DNA from: an uncultured Bacteroidota bacterium
Lineage (GTDB): Bacteria; Bacteroidota; Bacteroidia; Flavobacteriales; Flavobacteriaceae
Assembly: GCA_902618245.1 (NCBI GenBank)
Contig: CACMZR010000003.1
Coordinates: forward strand, 1-64,000
DNA: 64,000 bases
Direction of reading: 5' to 3'
The position numbers were made by a program, and so were the translations under genes. Shown here piece after piece: positions 1 to 8,251 of the stretch (position 1 is its first letter; each line of letters begins with the position of its first letter). The notes beneath the pieces are model-generated. The model did not search any database. It was not told the DNA's origin and saw only the letters and a program-made list of their open reading frames with translations.

Positions 1-146
1 TTGTCAATCGCTAATTTCAAAATTATAGAACCTTTACTTGTTTCTATTTTTGCATATAGCCCATTATCAAGGGTAGTTTTTTGATCAGCACATCCTATAA
101 AGAAATAGAGTGTTAGAAGAGTTAAAATATTTTGTTTTGAAATCAT
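1..146 (-). CDS. Cyclophilin-type peptidyl-prolyl isomerase lipoprotein, N-terminal fragment
   Basis: This gene runs leftward off the window edge, and only its first 48 codons are visible. It begins at the ATG at 144-146 with a lipoprotein signal peptide ending in FIGC. After a short linker comes YAKIETSKGSIILKL, which resembles the first strand of bacterial cyclophilins (an ETSKGxIxLxL-like opening). It lies 17 bases downstream of gldI on the same strand, so a PPIase pair is likely co-transcribed. The catalytic part is outside the window, so the family call rests on the N-terminus and on context. Confidence 0.6.
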   Translation of the reverse strand, partial: MISKQNILTLLTLYFFIGCADQKTTLDNGLYAKIETSKGSIILKLAID

Positions 147-163
147 AATTTATTTAAATAGTG

Positions 164-682
164 TTATAGTCTTTCAATAGTGTAGCGGAGGGGTTGACTT
201 ATCCCAACCTTATTTCCATCACCTTGATAACCATAACAAAGGTATGAAGGAAAAAGAAATACAACAATCTCTTTAGGTCTCATTAAACGAACACCTTCTC
301 TTAAAGCAGGTAATATATTGTCTTTGTCAACTACATAATCAACAATTCCTAAATCATTTTTGGTGTAGAGTATTTTTTTATTTAAATCTTCAATTTTATA
401 AGTAAAACGCAATTTTGTTCCCTTTTGCGGGAGAGGTTGATTTTCAGAAATCTTTTTAACATATGCATATAGAAAACCTTTTTCTGAATTATAGAAGGTA
501 AATAAACTGTCCTTATCAGCAGATTTTCTAATCATTAACTCCTCTCTGGCTAAAAGTATTTTATTTCTAGTTGCTGAGTTACTTAAGAAAGTTTTTTTTC
601 CTTTATTCAGTGGATAACGAATATTGTTTTCTGAACAGGAACAGAAAATTACGATTAAGAGATAAATTAAATTCTGCTTCAT
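164..682 (-). CDS. gldI: GldI-like gliding motility lipoprotein, FKBP-type peptidyl-prolyl isomerase
   Basis: The protein has 172 residues. A lipoprotein signal peptide ends at Cys16 (IFCSC), so it should be anchored in the envelope. The C-terminal 90 residues read as an FKBP-type PPIase: an LRFTYKIEDL strand, the LPALREGVRLMRPKE region, and FPSYLCYGYQGDGNKVG, matching the FKBP P-x-x-L-A-Y-G segment. GldI is an FKBP lipoprotein needed for gliding and type IX secretion in Flavobacterium; here the function is inferred. It sits 11 bases downstream of the nrnA-like gene and 17 upstream of another PPIase lipoprotein, probably in one operon. No other gld or spr gene is in the window, so gliding itself cannot be concluded. 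Confidence 0.78.
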   Translation of the reverse strand: MKQNLIYLLIVIFCSCSENNIRYPLNKGKKTFLSNSATRNKILLAREELMIRKSADKDSLFTFYNSEKGFLYAYVKKISENQPLPQKGTKLRFTYKIEDLNKKILYTKNDLGIVDYVVDKDNILPALREGVRLMRPKEIVVFLFPSYLCYGYQGDGNKVGISQPLRYTIERL

Positions 683-693
683 AGATAAATTAA

Positions 694-1704
694 CTATATC
701 AACTCAGATGTATGATTTTTCAAAGCGTTTTTAAAACGAATTATTGTTTTATCTAAAGATTCTGTCGATAGTCCACCTGCAGCGTTTAGATGGCCTCCTC
801 CATTAAAATAATTTCTAGCAAAATTTTCAACAGAAAAATTGCCCTGTGATCTAAAAGACATTTTTATTTTTCCCTCAGTTTCATTTTCAATCATCATACA
901 AGAAAAATTAACTCCTTTCAAACTAAGACCATAGTTTACAAATCCTTCAGTATCACCTTTTTTATACCTACAAGTCTTTAATTCTTCTTTTGAAAGAGTG
1001 ATATAAACAACTGGTAGGTCAGGAATTTTTACTAAATTTGAAAGAGAAATTCCAAGTAATTTTAATCTGCTCATCGATGAACTATCAAATATTTTTTGAT
1101 GGATATCACTACCATTTGCTCCAAGACTTATAAGATGTGATACAACTTTATGTGTCTTAGCATTTGTAGAGGGGTATCGAAATGAGCCTGTGTCAGTCAT
1201 GATACCGGTGTAAAGACAACATGCAATTTTTTTATTCAGTAATTTAGAATCAGATGCATTTATAACATTGTATACCATCTCACATGTTGAGCTCATATTA
1301 GGATCTGAATAATTAAGATTTGCGAAAAATTCAGGTGATTCATGATGATCTATCATGATTTTATCAACTTTAGATCTTCTTACAATTTCACTCAGATCTT
1401 GAATCCTTGAAAGGGAGTTAAAATCCAAACCAAAAATTAATTCTGCATTATTAATCTTATCCCTTGCAGTATTGGGTCTTTTTGAAAATTTTATTATTTC
1501 TGATTCTCCTGGTAGCCATTTTAGAAAGGTTGGATAATCATTAGGTGAAACGATGTTTACTTCGTGTTTTTTTGCATCAAGAAAGTGTTTTAAGGCTAGT
1601 GCACTTCCAAGAGCGTCACCGTCTGGATTTCTATGGGGAATGATAACAATTTTTTTTCGGATCGATATTATTTTCTTAAAAGCAGATAAAAAATTATTTT
1701 CCAT
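694..1704 (-). CDS. DHH/DHHA1 phosphoesterase, NrnA-like nanoRNase/pAp phosphatase
   Basis: The protein has 336 residues, a normal length for NrnA-type enzymes, which degrade short oligoribonucleotides and dephosphorylate pAp in the cytoplasm. The DHH domain shows PHRNPDGDALGS near the N-terminus (motif I), a DFNS metal-binding segment, and the signature DHHESPE near residue 120. The C-terminal DHHA1 domain carries GGGHLNAAGG, the substrate-binding glycine motif. It is the first gene of a leftward unit with gldI and the cyclophilin, and it is divergent from ndk across 120 bases. All expected motifs are intact; the exact substrate is inferred from the family. Confidence 0.88.
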   Translation of the reverse strand: MENNFLSAFKKIISIRKKIVIIPHRNPDGDALGSALALKHFLDAKKHEVNIVSPNDYPTFLKWLPGESEIIKFSKRPNTARDKINNAELIFGLDFNSLSRIQDLSEIVRRSKVDKIMIDHHESPEFFANLNYSDPNMSSTCEMVYNVINASDSKLLNKKIACCLYTGIMTDTGSFRYPSTNAKTHKVVSHLISLGANGSDIHQKIFDSSSMSRLKLLGISLSNLVKIPDLPVVYITLSKEELKTCRYKKGDTEGFVNYGLSLKGVNFSCMMIENETEGKIKMSFRSQGNFSVENFARNYFNGGGHLNAAGGLSTESLDKTIIRFKNALKNHTSELI

Positions 1705-1824
1705 TTAATACAAAGATAGTACTTTAGTAATTGTTTGATTTAACAGGGAATTTATTTCATGAAGAAAATTAAATTCTTTTACAAAAAAACGGTGCATTCA
1801 ATTTATTAATTTTACAAAAAAAAA

Positions 1825-2241
1825 ATGAAGAATATTACTTTTATGATGATTAAGCCAGATGCTGTTGAAAATGGTTTTATTGGAAATATAATTGAAAAAG
1901 TCACATCTGCTGGATTTAAATTTAAAGCTCTTAAACTAACTAAGCTTTCAAAAAAAAACGCTGAGCAATTTTATAAAATTCATAAAGATCGACCTTTTTA
2001 TGATGACCTTGTAAAATTTATTTCTAGAAGTCCAATATTAGTAGCTGTTTTAGAAAAAGAAAATGCAGTCAGTGATTTTAGAACTTTAATTGGAGCGACT
2101 AATCCAAATGACGCTGCTGAAGGAACAATACGGAAACTCTATGCTAAATCTGTGAGTGAAAATGCAGTACATGGTTCTGATAGTAATGAAAACGCAATAA
2201 TTGAGGCTTCTTTTCATTTTGCAAGTGTTGATCTATATTAA
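1825..2241 (+). CDS. ndk: Nucleoside diphosphate kinase
   Basis: The protein has 138 residues, the usual length. It transfers the terminal phosphate from ATP to other nucleoside diphosphates through a phospho-histidine. The catalytic histidine is His116 in NAVHGSDS, and the N-terminal MMIKPDAV and the [17 protein letters not shown] segment are typical. The gene is monocistronic on the plus strand. Its stop codon overlaps the stop of the convergent dciA-like gene by a few bases, so there is no room for a terminator between them. Confidence 0.96.
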   Translation: MKNITFMMIKPDAVENGFIGNIIEKVTSAGFKFKALKLTKLSKKNAEQFYKIHKDRPFYDDLVKFISRSPILVAVLEKENAVSDFRTLIGATNPNDAAEGTIRKLYAKSVSENAVHGSDSNENAIIEASFHFASVDLY

Positions 2242-2540
2242 CGAATTATTATTTTATTAATATATTCTCCATTTAAGTGTTTATTCATTTTCTCTACAAT
2301 TATTTGTTTTTTATAGCTTAATTCCATTCCTAAGGCCGCAGATTTAATTACAACGATAAGTGTTTTTCGCGAAAATCTAATCTGAGTGGTATACTTAGAA
2401 ACATTCTCTCCCATAACATCTTTCCATGCATTACAGACCCTGACATTTGTCATACCTTTTTGTAATGACTTTTGAGAAATAAAACTTTTTAAAATATGTT
2501 TTAATGAAATGGGATTAAAATTTCGTTTCCTGTTTTTCAT
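2238..2540 (-). CDS. DciA-like (DUF721) protein
   Basis: This is a small basic protein of about 100 residues of the DUF721/DciA family. The start is taken as the ATG at 2538-2540, giving [17 protein letters not shown]. An upstream in-frame start would add 19 residues that look like out-of-frame lipocalin coding sequence. The core [19 protein letters not shown] and the following [21 protein letters not shown] match the family (W-x-x-V-x-G, then a conserved strand). DciA proteins are replicative helicase loaders or operators in many bacteria, and the linkage with recF is common. Whether the Bacteroidota version does this is inference. Confidence 0.72.
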   Translation of the reverse strand: MKNRKRNFNPISLKHILKSFISQKSLQKGMTNVRVCNAWKDVMGENVSKYTTQIRFSRKTLIVVIKSAALGMELSYKKQIIVEKMNKHLNGEYINKIIIR

Positions 2541-2544
2541 TGTA

Positions 2545-2964
2545 TTAAAATTTAATTTTTGGCCGTTTATAGTGAAAAGTTCTATTTCCAATTTCAAGAA
2601 TAAGCTTTTGACTATCTAAAAAATTTATTCTTGACTTCCATTCATCCCATCGCGATTTATAATTTATATAATATTTGTCATTATTCTTTTCAATTTCAAA
2701 AGATGTTTTGTCATCTGAAGTCTTAAATGATTCATCTAGTTCAAGGGTAACCTTATTTAAGAATCCTTTTGGATATTGAATTTGATAATGGTCAAAAATT
2801 GAATTAGATAATTTTGGAATAAATTTCTCTCCATTTTGATTAATAAACTCAATCTCCCAATACCCTTCTAATTTGTCTATTTGTACTCTCTCAGAATAAC
2901 AATTAACTAAAAGAATTAATAAATATTGCATAGCTATTTTCTTTTTAAAGTCTGAATATCTCAT
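2545..2964 (-). CDS. Lipocalin-like lipoprotein, function unknown
   Basis: The protein has 139 residues. The chosen start at 2964 gives a signal with a basic n-region (FKKK), a hydrophobic core and Cys22 in LLVNC, a plausible lipobox. Starting at the internal ATG (2931) would remove the basic part. The mature part opens with KLEGYWEIEFI, resembling the lipocalin-like G-x-W strand of small Bacteroidota lipoproteins, followed by beta-strand-rich sequence. The 5' end overlaps the end of recF by 20 bases and the 3' end is 4 bases from the dciA-like gene, so the three probably form one transcript. The ligand is unknown. Confidence 0.6.
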   Translation of the reverse strand: MRYSDFKKKIAMQYLLILLVNCYSERVQIDKLEGYWEIEFINQNGEKFIPKLSNSIFDHYQIQYPKGFLNKVTLELDESFKTSDDKTSFEIEKNNDKYYINYKSRWDEWKSRINFLDSQKLILEIGNRTFHYKRPKIKF

Positions 2965-4024
2965 AACTTGATTTTATTTTTTTTAAGGCTTTTGTTACTC
3001 TCTCTTCATGAGTGTCCGTAATAAATATTTGTCCAAAATAATTTTTGTCAACTAAAGATAGAATTTGAATAACTCTTTTTTGATCTAACTTATCAAAAGC
3101 GTCATCAAAAAGGAGTAAAGGACTATAGCCATTTAAATTTTCTAAAAAATCAAATTGTGCAAGCTTTAATGCGATAAGAAATGTTTTTTGCTGCCCTTGA
3201 CTTCCAAACTTTTTAATTGGTTTGTCATTTAAAAATAAAATTATATCGTCTTTGTGAGGACCAGTTGTTGTATATTGAAACATCTTATCCTTTCCAAGGC
3301 TTTCATTAAGAAGATTTGAATGGCTTTTATCCTCTAATTGGCTAATATAGGATAATGAAACACTTTCATTTCCTTGACTAATATTTTTGTATATTTTACT
3401 AAAAACAGGAATAAAGCTATCCATAAAAGCTTTTCTTTTATTGAATATTATTTGGCTTCTCTCCACTAATTGTTCGTTATAAATTTGTAGTGTATTAGCG
3501 TTGTAAGTATTGTTAAGTGCAAAATATTTAAGTAGTGAATTACGTTGAGACAAGATTTTGTTGTATTCCAAAAGATTATTTAAAAAAATTAAATCTGTTT
3601 GACCTATCACACTATCAATAAACTTTCTTCTTGTACTACCCCCGTCCATTATCAAATCGTTATCTGCTGGAGAAATAATAACTGTTGGAATTAAACCAAT
3701 ATGTTTAGATATTTTCTTATAGGCTTTACCATTTCTTTTAACAATCTTTTTCTGTCCTTTTTTGAAAGAACAGATAATTCTTTCTTCACGTAAGTTTTTT
3801 TCGTATAAACCTTTAATTACAAAAAAATCATTACCAATTTGGATGTTTTGCAATGAAATAGGATTAAAATAACTTTTACAAAATGATAAATGATAAATAG
3901 CATCGAGAATGTTAGATTTCCCCACACCATTGTCACCAACAAAACAATTTATATTGGGATCAAAATTAAAAGTCTTAGAGCTGAAATTTTTATACTGTGT
4001 AAGTGTTAATTGTTTTAAATGCAT
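2945..4024 (-). CDS. recF: DNA replication and repair protein RecF
   Basis: The protein has 359 residues, typical of RecF, an SMC-like ATPase that helps load RecA at gaps in DNA. The Walker A motif GDNGVGKS is at residues 30-37, the ABC-like signature FGSQGQQKTFLIALKLAQ lies near residue 280, and Walker B LLLFDDAFDKLD follows at about 305. It heads the leftward recF-lipocalin-dciA unit and is divergent from the TPR gene. A -7-like box lies just upstream at 4032-4039. Unlike many genomes, dnaA and gyrB are not adjacent. Confidence 0.96.
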   Translation of the reverse strand: MHLKQLTLTQYKNFSSKTFNFDPNINCFVGDNGVGKSNILDAIYHLSFCKSYFNPISLQNIQIGNDFFVIKGLYEKNLREERIICSFKKGQKKIVKRNGKAYKKISKHIGLIPTVIISPADNDLIMDGGSTRRKFIDSVIGQTDLIFLNNLLEYNKILSQRNSLLKYFALNNTYNANTLQIYNEQLVERSQIIFNKRKAFMDSFIPVFSKIYKNISQGNESVSLSYISQLEDKSHSNLLNESLGKDKMFQYTTTGPHKDDIILFLNDKPIKKFGSQGQQKTFLIALKLAQFDFLENLNGYSPLLLFDDAFDKLDQKRVIQILSLVDKNYFGQIFITDTHEERVTKALKKIKSSYEIFRL

Positions 4025-4031
4025 TGCGATG

Positions 4032-4039
4032 CAAAAATA
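4032..4039 (-). promoter_or_regulatory. Candidate Bacteroidota -7 box for recF
   Basis: On the minus strand this reads TATTTTTG, a full match to TAnnTTTG, ending 7 bases upstream of the recF ATG. The -33 element is not clear. The position would give a very short leader. In AT-rich DNA such matches occur by chance, so support is moderate. Confidence 0.35.
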
Positions 4040-4083
4040 AAAAGTTCAAATAAGTGAACAGTTTTGATTTGGAATAAAAAGAT

Positions 4084-4091
4084 TAATTTTG
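4084..4091 (+). promoter_or_regulatory. Candidate Bacteroidota -7 box for the TPR-ribH unit
   Basis: The plus strand reads TAATTTTG, a full match to TAnnTTTG, 20 bases before the ATG at 4111. A TTTG lies about 17 bases upstream, a little closer than the usual -33 spacing of about 20. It would serve the TPR gene, ribH and perhaps the genes beyond. Confidence 0.45.
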
Positions 4092-4110
4092 TTGATAAAT
4101 AATTTTTGAA

Positions 4111-4878
4111 ATGGCAACTTACAAAAAAAGAGGTGCGAAAAAAACATTAAGATCAACAAATAGATCAGAAGAGCTTAACGAAAGTAAGACAGCCGAGGTC
4201 TTTGATAGTCTTGATGTTACAGCTAATAAGACAGAACAGTGGGTGGTAAAATATCAAAATTTAATCTTAATTTTTATTGGGACAATTGCAGTCTGTGTTT
4301 TAAGCTATTTAGGTTATCAGAATTTTGTTTTCATTCCAAAAGCAAAAGAAGCAACAAGTGAGTTGAATCAAGCTCAATACTATTTCGATCTTGCTGTGAA
4401 CAATAACGAATCAGATTCTTTATTTAAAAAGTCTTTAACAGGTGGTGAGGGTAAATATGGATTTTTAGATATAATAAAAAATTATAAAGGTACACCTGCA
4501 GCAAAGCTTGCTAGATTTAGTGCAGGAATGGCTTATTTGAATTTAAAGGATTATAAAAATGCAATAATTTTTTTAGATGAATTTTCATCTGATGATGTTC
4601 TTTTAAGTGCATTGTCTAAGGGGGCTATTGGAGACGCTTTCGCTCAAATTGATCAACCTGAAGATGCCTATCAATATTATTTAAAAGCCGCAAAAATTAA
4701 TAGTAATAAATATAGTACCCCAAAATATTTGTTTAAAGCAGCGATGATTGGCTTACAATTAGAAAAAAATAGTCAGTCACTTTCTTATCTTAAAAGAATT
4801 AAAATAGAATTTCCTGAATCAGAAGAAGCTAAATTAGTAGATGTCCAAATTGCAAAATTAGAAACATTATTGCAGTAA
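4111..4878 (+). CDS. Membrane-anchored tetratricopeptide repeat protein
   Basis: The protein has 255 residues. A basic N-terminal stretch (KKRGAKKTLR) is followed at about residues 49-70 by one membrane segment (LILIFIGTIAVCVLSYLGY), then a soluble region with TPR-like helices such as AGMAYLNLKDYKNAIIFLDEF and DAYQYYLKAAKI. The arrangement resembles the YfgM/ancillary translocon type: inner-membrane anchor with TPRs outside. That comparison is structural, not proof of function. The ribH ATG follows 2 bases after its stop, so the two are co-transcribed. Confidence 0.75.
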   Translation: MATYKKRGAKKTLRSTNRSEELNESKTAEVFDSLDVTANKTEQWVVKYQNLILIFIGTIAVCVLSYLGYQNFVFIPKAKEATSELNQAQYYFDLAVNNNESDSLFKKSLTGGEGKYGFLDIIKNYKGTPAAKLARFSAGMAYLNLKDYKNAIIFLDEFSSDDVLLSALSKGAIGDAFAQIDQPEDAYQYYLKAAKINSNKYSTPKYLFKAAMIGLQLEKNSQSLSYLKRIKIEFPESEEAKLVDVQIAKLETLLQ

Positions 4879-4880
4879 TT

Positions 4881-5366
4881 ATGGCAACTGTAAATAATAA
4901 TATTTCGTCAAAAAATTCTAAAATTTTACCAAACGGAAAGAACTTTACTATTCACATTGTAGTTTCTCAGTGGAATAAAATAATTACAAACTCATTATTA
5001 ATAGCTGCAAAGGAGACACTTATTAGGGCAGGTGTAAAAAATCAAAATATTAAAGTTTGGGATGTTCCCGGTAGTTTTGAGCTTATTTATGGATCAAAAA
5101 AAGCACAAAAAAATAATCCGAATGCTGTAATAGCAATTGGTAGTATTATTCAAGGAGAAACTAAACATTTCGATTATGTTTGCCAAGCGGTTGCACATGG
5201 AATAAAGGATCTTAACATTAACTCTGATGTACCGGTTATTTTTTGTGTACTAACAGACTCTAATATTGAACAAGCAAAAGCAAGAAGTGGAGGTAAATTA
5301 GGAAATAAAGGTAATGAAGCAGCTTTTGCTGCTTTAAAAATGGCAGAATTAAGTAGAAATGCTTAA
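4881..5366 (+). CDS. ribH: 6,7-dimethyl-8-ribityllumazine synthase
   Basis: The protein has 161 residues, the normal length. It condenses the pyrimidine diamine with dihydroxybutanone phosphate in riboflavin synthesis. The substrate-binding pieces are visible: VSQWN near residue 30, GSFELIYGSKKAQ, IGSIIQGETKHFDYVCQAVAHGI with the catalytic histidine region, and PVIFCVLTDSN. It follows the TPR gene with a 2-base gap. No FMN riboswitch is visible upstream, and no other rib gene is in the window. Confidence 0.95.
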   Translation: MATVNNNISSKNSKILPNGKNFTIHIVVSQWNKIITNSLLIAAKETLIRAGVKNQNIKVWDVPGSFELIYGSKKAQKNNPNAVIAIGSIIQGETKHFDYVCQAVAHGIKDLNINSDVPVIFCVLTDSNIEQAKARSGGKLGNKGNEAAFAALKMAELSRNA

Positions 5367-5426
5367 TATTAAAACTTATTATATTTTAAGCTAAATTTTA
5401 ATATTTATATACGTTAAATTTGAATC

Positions 5427-5723
5427 ATGTTCAAATCAAACTTATTTAAACTTAGAAAAAATCGAAGATATAACTATACTCCAAGATATTTTGATGGAAA
5501 GGAAGTAAATAATATTTATGACTTTGATTCAAAATTTTCTAAATATCGTGAAACATTCAATAGGAATGATTTTGGACATCAATGGAAAAGTAAGCGTATG
5601 GAAATGCGTGTTCACAGTAACCGACATTTTTCCATAAGACTAATAATTATAATTTCACTTTTAATTTTCCTAGTACTTTATATCTTGGATTTTGATTTAA
5701 GTATTTTTATACTATCAAGTTGA
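5427..5723 (+). CDS. Small conserved membrane protein between ribH and mutL
   Basis: The protein has 98 residues. The N-terminal 70 residues are strongly basic and hydrophilic, with KLRKNRRYNYTPRYFDG as the recognisable opening. One membrane segment (LIIIISLLIFLVLYIL) and the ending DFDLSIFI close it. From memory, flavobacterial homologues with this opening and ending are often labelled riboflavin synthase subunit beta because of the neighbouring ribH. Nothing in the sequence supports an enzymatic role. Its stop overlaps the mutL start (TGATG), so the two are translationally linked. Confidence 0.7.
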   Translation: MFKSNLFKLRKNRRYNYTPRYFDGKEVNNIYDFDSKFSKYRETFNRNDFGHQWKSKRMEMRVHSNRHFSIRLIIIISLLIFLVLYILDFDLSIFILSS

Positions 5724-7510
5724 TGAGTCCGAGAATAAAATTACTACCAGATAATATCTCAAATCAAATTGCTGCTGGTGAGGTTATTCAACGCCCTTCT
5801 TCAGTTGTAAAAGAACTCATGGAGAACGCTGTTGATGCGGGTGCAAAAAATATTCAGCTTATTATTAAAGACGCAGGAAAGACATTAATTCAGGTAATTG
5901 ATGATGGCTCTGGCATAATGGGCGAGGATTTGAATTTAGCTTTTGTTCGTCACGCTACTTCAAAAATTAGAAAAACAGCTGATCTATATACCCTAAATAC
6001 AAAAGGGTTTAGGGGAGAAGCACTTGCTTCAATTGCAGCAATATCAAATGTTGAGGCCTTTACTCGTACTTCCGAGGATGAAGTTTCTCATTATTTAAAA
6101 ATTGAAGGAGGTAGAATTAATGAACAAGGGTTATCTAATCAACCAAAGGGAACGTCTATTCTAATCAAAAATTTATTTTTTAATGTACCAGCTAGAAGAA
6201 ACTTTTTAAGATCAGATACAGTTGAACTAAAACATATAATAGATGAGTTTCATAGAGTTTCACTTGCTCATCCAGACATAAATTTTTTATTTTTTAATAA
6301 TGGGAATGAATTATTTGATCTTTCAATTAAAGAAACAAAAAAAAGAATTTGTTCCATCTTTGGCTCAAAGTGGGACAACTACCTAATACCTATTTCAGAA
6401 ACTACATCGCTCACAACCATAGAGGGTTTTATTGTTAAACCTGAATTTTCAAAAAAGACAAGAGGGCATCAATTTTTTTTTGTTAATAATCGCTACATCA
6501 AAAGCTCTTTTCTGCATCATGCTGTTAATAGTGCATTTGAAGGTTTACTGAGAACTGGTTATTACCCTGGTTATTTCTTGTATTTAACAGTTGACCCAAC
6601 GTCAATAGACATAAATATACATCCTACAAAAACTGAAATCAAATTTGAAGAGGAACAAAGTATTTATTCTATTTTGAGAGCTGCTGTAAAACACAGTTTA
6701 GGTATATTTCAGGTAACTCCTACATTAGATTTTGATGTCGATAAATCTTTTGAAATACCTTACTCTTTACATCAAAAAAAACCATCTTTCCCAACAATTG
6801 AAGTTAATTCAAGTTTTAATCCGTTTTTAAATACAAGTGTTGCTTTCAAAAAACAAAAAGAACAATCCTGGAGCAGTGAGTCATCAAATAATAAAATAGA
6901 TTCTAACTCAAATGATAATAGTAATAATGGGTTAATTAATATTCCAAAAACGAAAAGAGTTTTTCAATTGTTTTTAAAATATATTGTTTGCCCACTTCAA
7001 AGTAGTATGGTTATAATTGATCAAGGCAGAGCCCATCAAAGAGTATTATATGAAAGATTTTTATCTTCAATTACGTCAAAAAAGAGTTTGAGTCAACAAC
7101 TACTATTTCCTTTAGAGATTAAATTAAATGCAAAACAGATAAATGAGTATCAAGAAGTAAAAGATATAATAGAGTCGTTGGGATTTAAAATAAAACAAAA
7201 AAAGGAGTCCATATTCTTAATTGAGGGTTGTCCTGAAAATTTTCCTCAGTCAAAAATTGAGGAGTTAATTGAATCTATTCTTTCTAGCGACTACAATGAA
7301 AAAATAAAAGAAAATTTCAGTCAAGCTGATAAAATTGCAAAAATTTTGGCAAAAAAATTATCAATAAAAACTGGGAAAACTCTTGAATCTGAAGAATTAC
7401 ATTCTCTTTTGGATGATTTTTTTGGTTGTAAGGAGACAAGAGTGTCTCCATTTAATAAACCTATATTTATTACCTTAGAAAAAAGTCAAATAGATCACAA
7501 ATTAAATTAA
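5723..7510 (+). CDS. mutL: DNA mismatch repair protein MutL
   Basis: The protein has 595 residues from the ATG at 5723-5725, which overlaps the upstream TGA by one base. A TTG one codon earlier is possible but unlikely. The N-terminal GHKL ATPase motifs are intact: ELMENAVDAGA, DDGSGI, TKGFRGEALASI and GTSILIKNLFFNVPARRNFL. The linker from about 350 to 410 is low-complexity (S/N-rich). The C-terminal dimerisation domain has DQGRAHQRVLYE at residues 433-444, where nicking MutL proteins have DQHA(X)2E(X)4E. The His is Gly and the first Glu is Gln, so endonuclease activity is doubtful. The rhomboid gene starts directly after the stop. Confidence 0.95.
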   Translation: MSPRIKLLPDNISNQIAAGEVIQRPSSVVKELMENAVDAGAKNIQLIIKDAGKTLIQVIDDGSGIMGEDLNLAFVRHATSKIRKTADLYTLNTKGFRGEALASIAAISNVEAFTRTSEDEVSHYLKIEGGRINEQGLSNQPKGTSILIKNLFFNVPARRNFLRSDTVELKHIIDEFHRVSLAHPDINFLFFNNGNELFDLSIKETKKRICSIFGSKWDNYLIPISETTSLTTIEGFIVKPEFSKKTRGHQFFFVNNRYIKSSFLHHAVNSAFEGLLRTGYYPGYFLYLTVDPTSIDINIHPTKTEIKFEEEQSIYSILRAAVKHSLGIFQVTPTLDFDVDKSFEIPYSLHQKKPSFPTIEVNSSFNPFLNTSVAFKKQKEQSWSSESSNNKIDSNSNDNSNNGLINIPKTKRVFQLFLKYIVCPLQSSMVIIDQGRAHQRVLYERFLSSITSKKSLSQQLLFPLEIKLNAKQINEYQEVKDIIESLGFKIKQKKESIFLIEGCPENFPQSKIEELIESILSSDYNEKIKENFSQADKIAKILAKKLSIKTGKTLESEELHSLLDDFFGCKETRVSPFNKPIFITLEKSQIDHKLN

Positions 7511-8251
7511 ATGAGAAATATTACAGAAACTGTTAAGCATCTCCTAATAATTAATGTGATTTTTTTCATAGCTTCCATCTCTTTGGGTGAATTAGTTTAT
7601 GACTTATTTGCACTTCACTATCCCTCCAATGATAAATTTCAATATTGGCAACCACTCACTCATATGTTTATGCACGGCGATTTAGGACATATTTTTTTTA
7701 ACATGTTTGGACTTTACATGTTTGGCACACCCATAGAGCAGATGTGGGGAAAAAATAAATTTATTTTCTTTTATTTATCTACAGGTTTTGGAGCCGCTGC
7801 ACTTCAATTACTTCTTTATAACTATCAAATCAATAATATTTATTCTTCACTGATAAGTGAGGGCTTGACTCAAAATGACATCAAAAGTTTTTTTAAGTCT
7901 GGTGATTTATCATTTTCGTATATAAATAGTGTTGGCAGGGATAATCTCATTTCTGCTCTTTCAGCATTTAATGGAGTTATGGTTGGAGCATCTGGGGCTT
8001 TATATGGTGTTTTAGTTGCATTTGCATTTTTATTTCCAGATGCACGACTAATGTTATTATTTCCACCTATACCAGTAAAAGCAAAATATCTTGTTCCTAT
8101 TCTTATACTGAGTGATTTATTTTTTGGCTTTACGTCATATTCAATAGGACCAATTGCTCACTTTGCTCACGTTGGTGGGGCTATAACTGGACTATTCATG
8201 ATGTGGTATTGGAAAAAAAATCAATTTGATAATAATAGGTGGGATTTATGA
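7511..8251 (+). CDS. Rhomboid family intramembrane serine protease
   Basis: The protein has 246 residues and about six or seven hydrophobic segments. The rhomboid landmarks are in order: HMFMHGDLGHIFFNMFGLY (the H-x-x-x-N element in the second membrane segment), GASGALYG with the nucleophile Ser161, and AHFAHVGGAITG with the catalytic His220. A long loop with charged residues lies between segments, as in other Bacteroidota rhomboids. It starts one base after the mutL stop and overlaps the next rhomboid by 4 bases (ATGA). Substrates cannot be inferred. Confidence 0.9.
   Translation: MRNITETVKHLLIINVIFFIASISLGELVYDLFALHYPSNDKFQYWQPLTHMFMHGDLGHIFFNMFGLYMFGTPIEQMWGKNKFIFFYLSTGFGAAALQLLLYNYQINNIYSSLISEGLTQNDIKSFFKSGDLSFSYINSVGRDNLISALSAFNGVMVGASGALYGVLVAFAFLFPDARLMLLFPPIPVKAKYLVPILILSDLFFGFTSYSIGPIAHFAHVGGAITGLFMMWYWKKNQFDNNRWDL

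Noticed and set aside
4881-5426. Possible FMN riboswitch near ribH
   Set aside because: The gap before ribH is only 2 bases and no RFN element sequence is visible.
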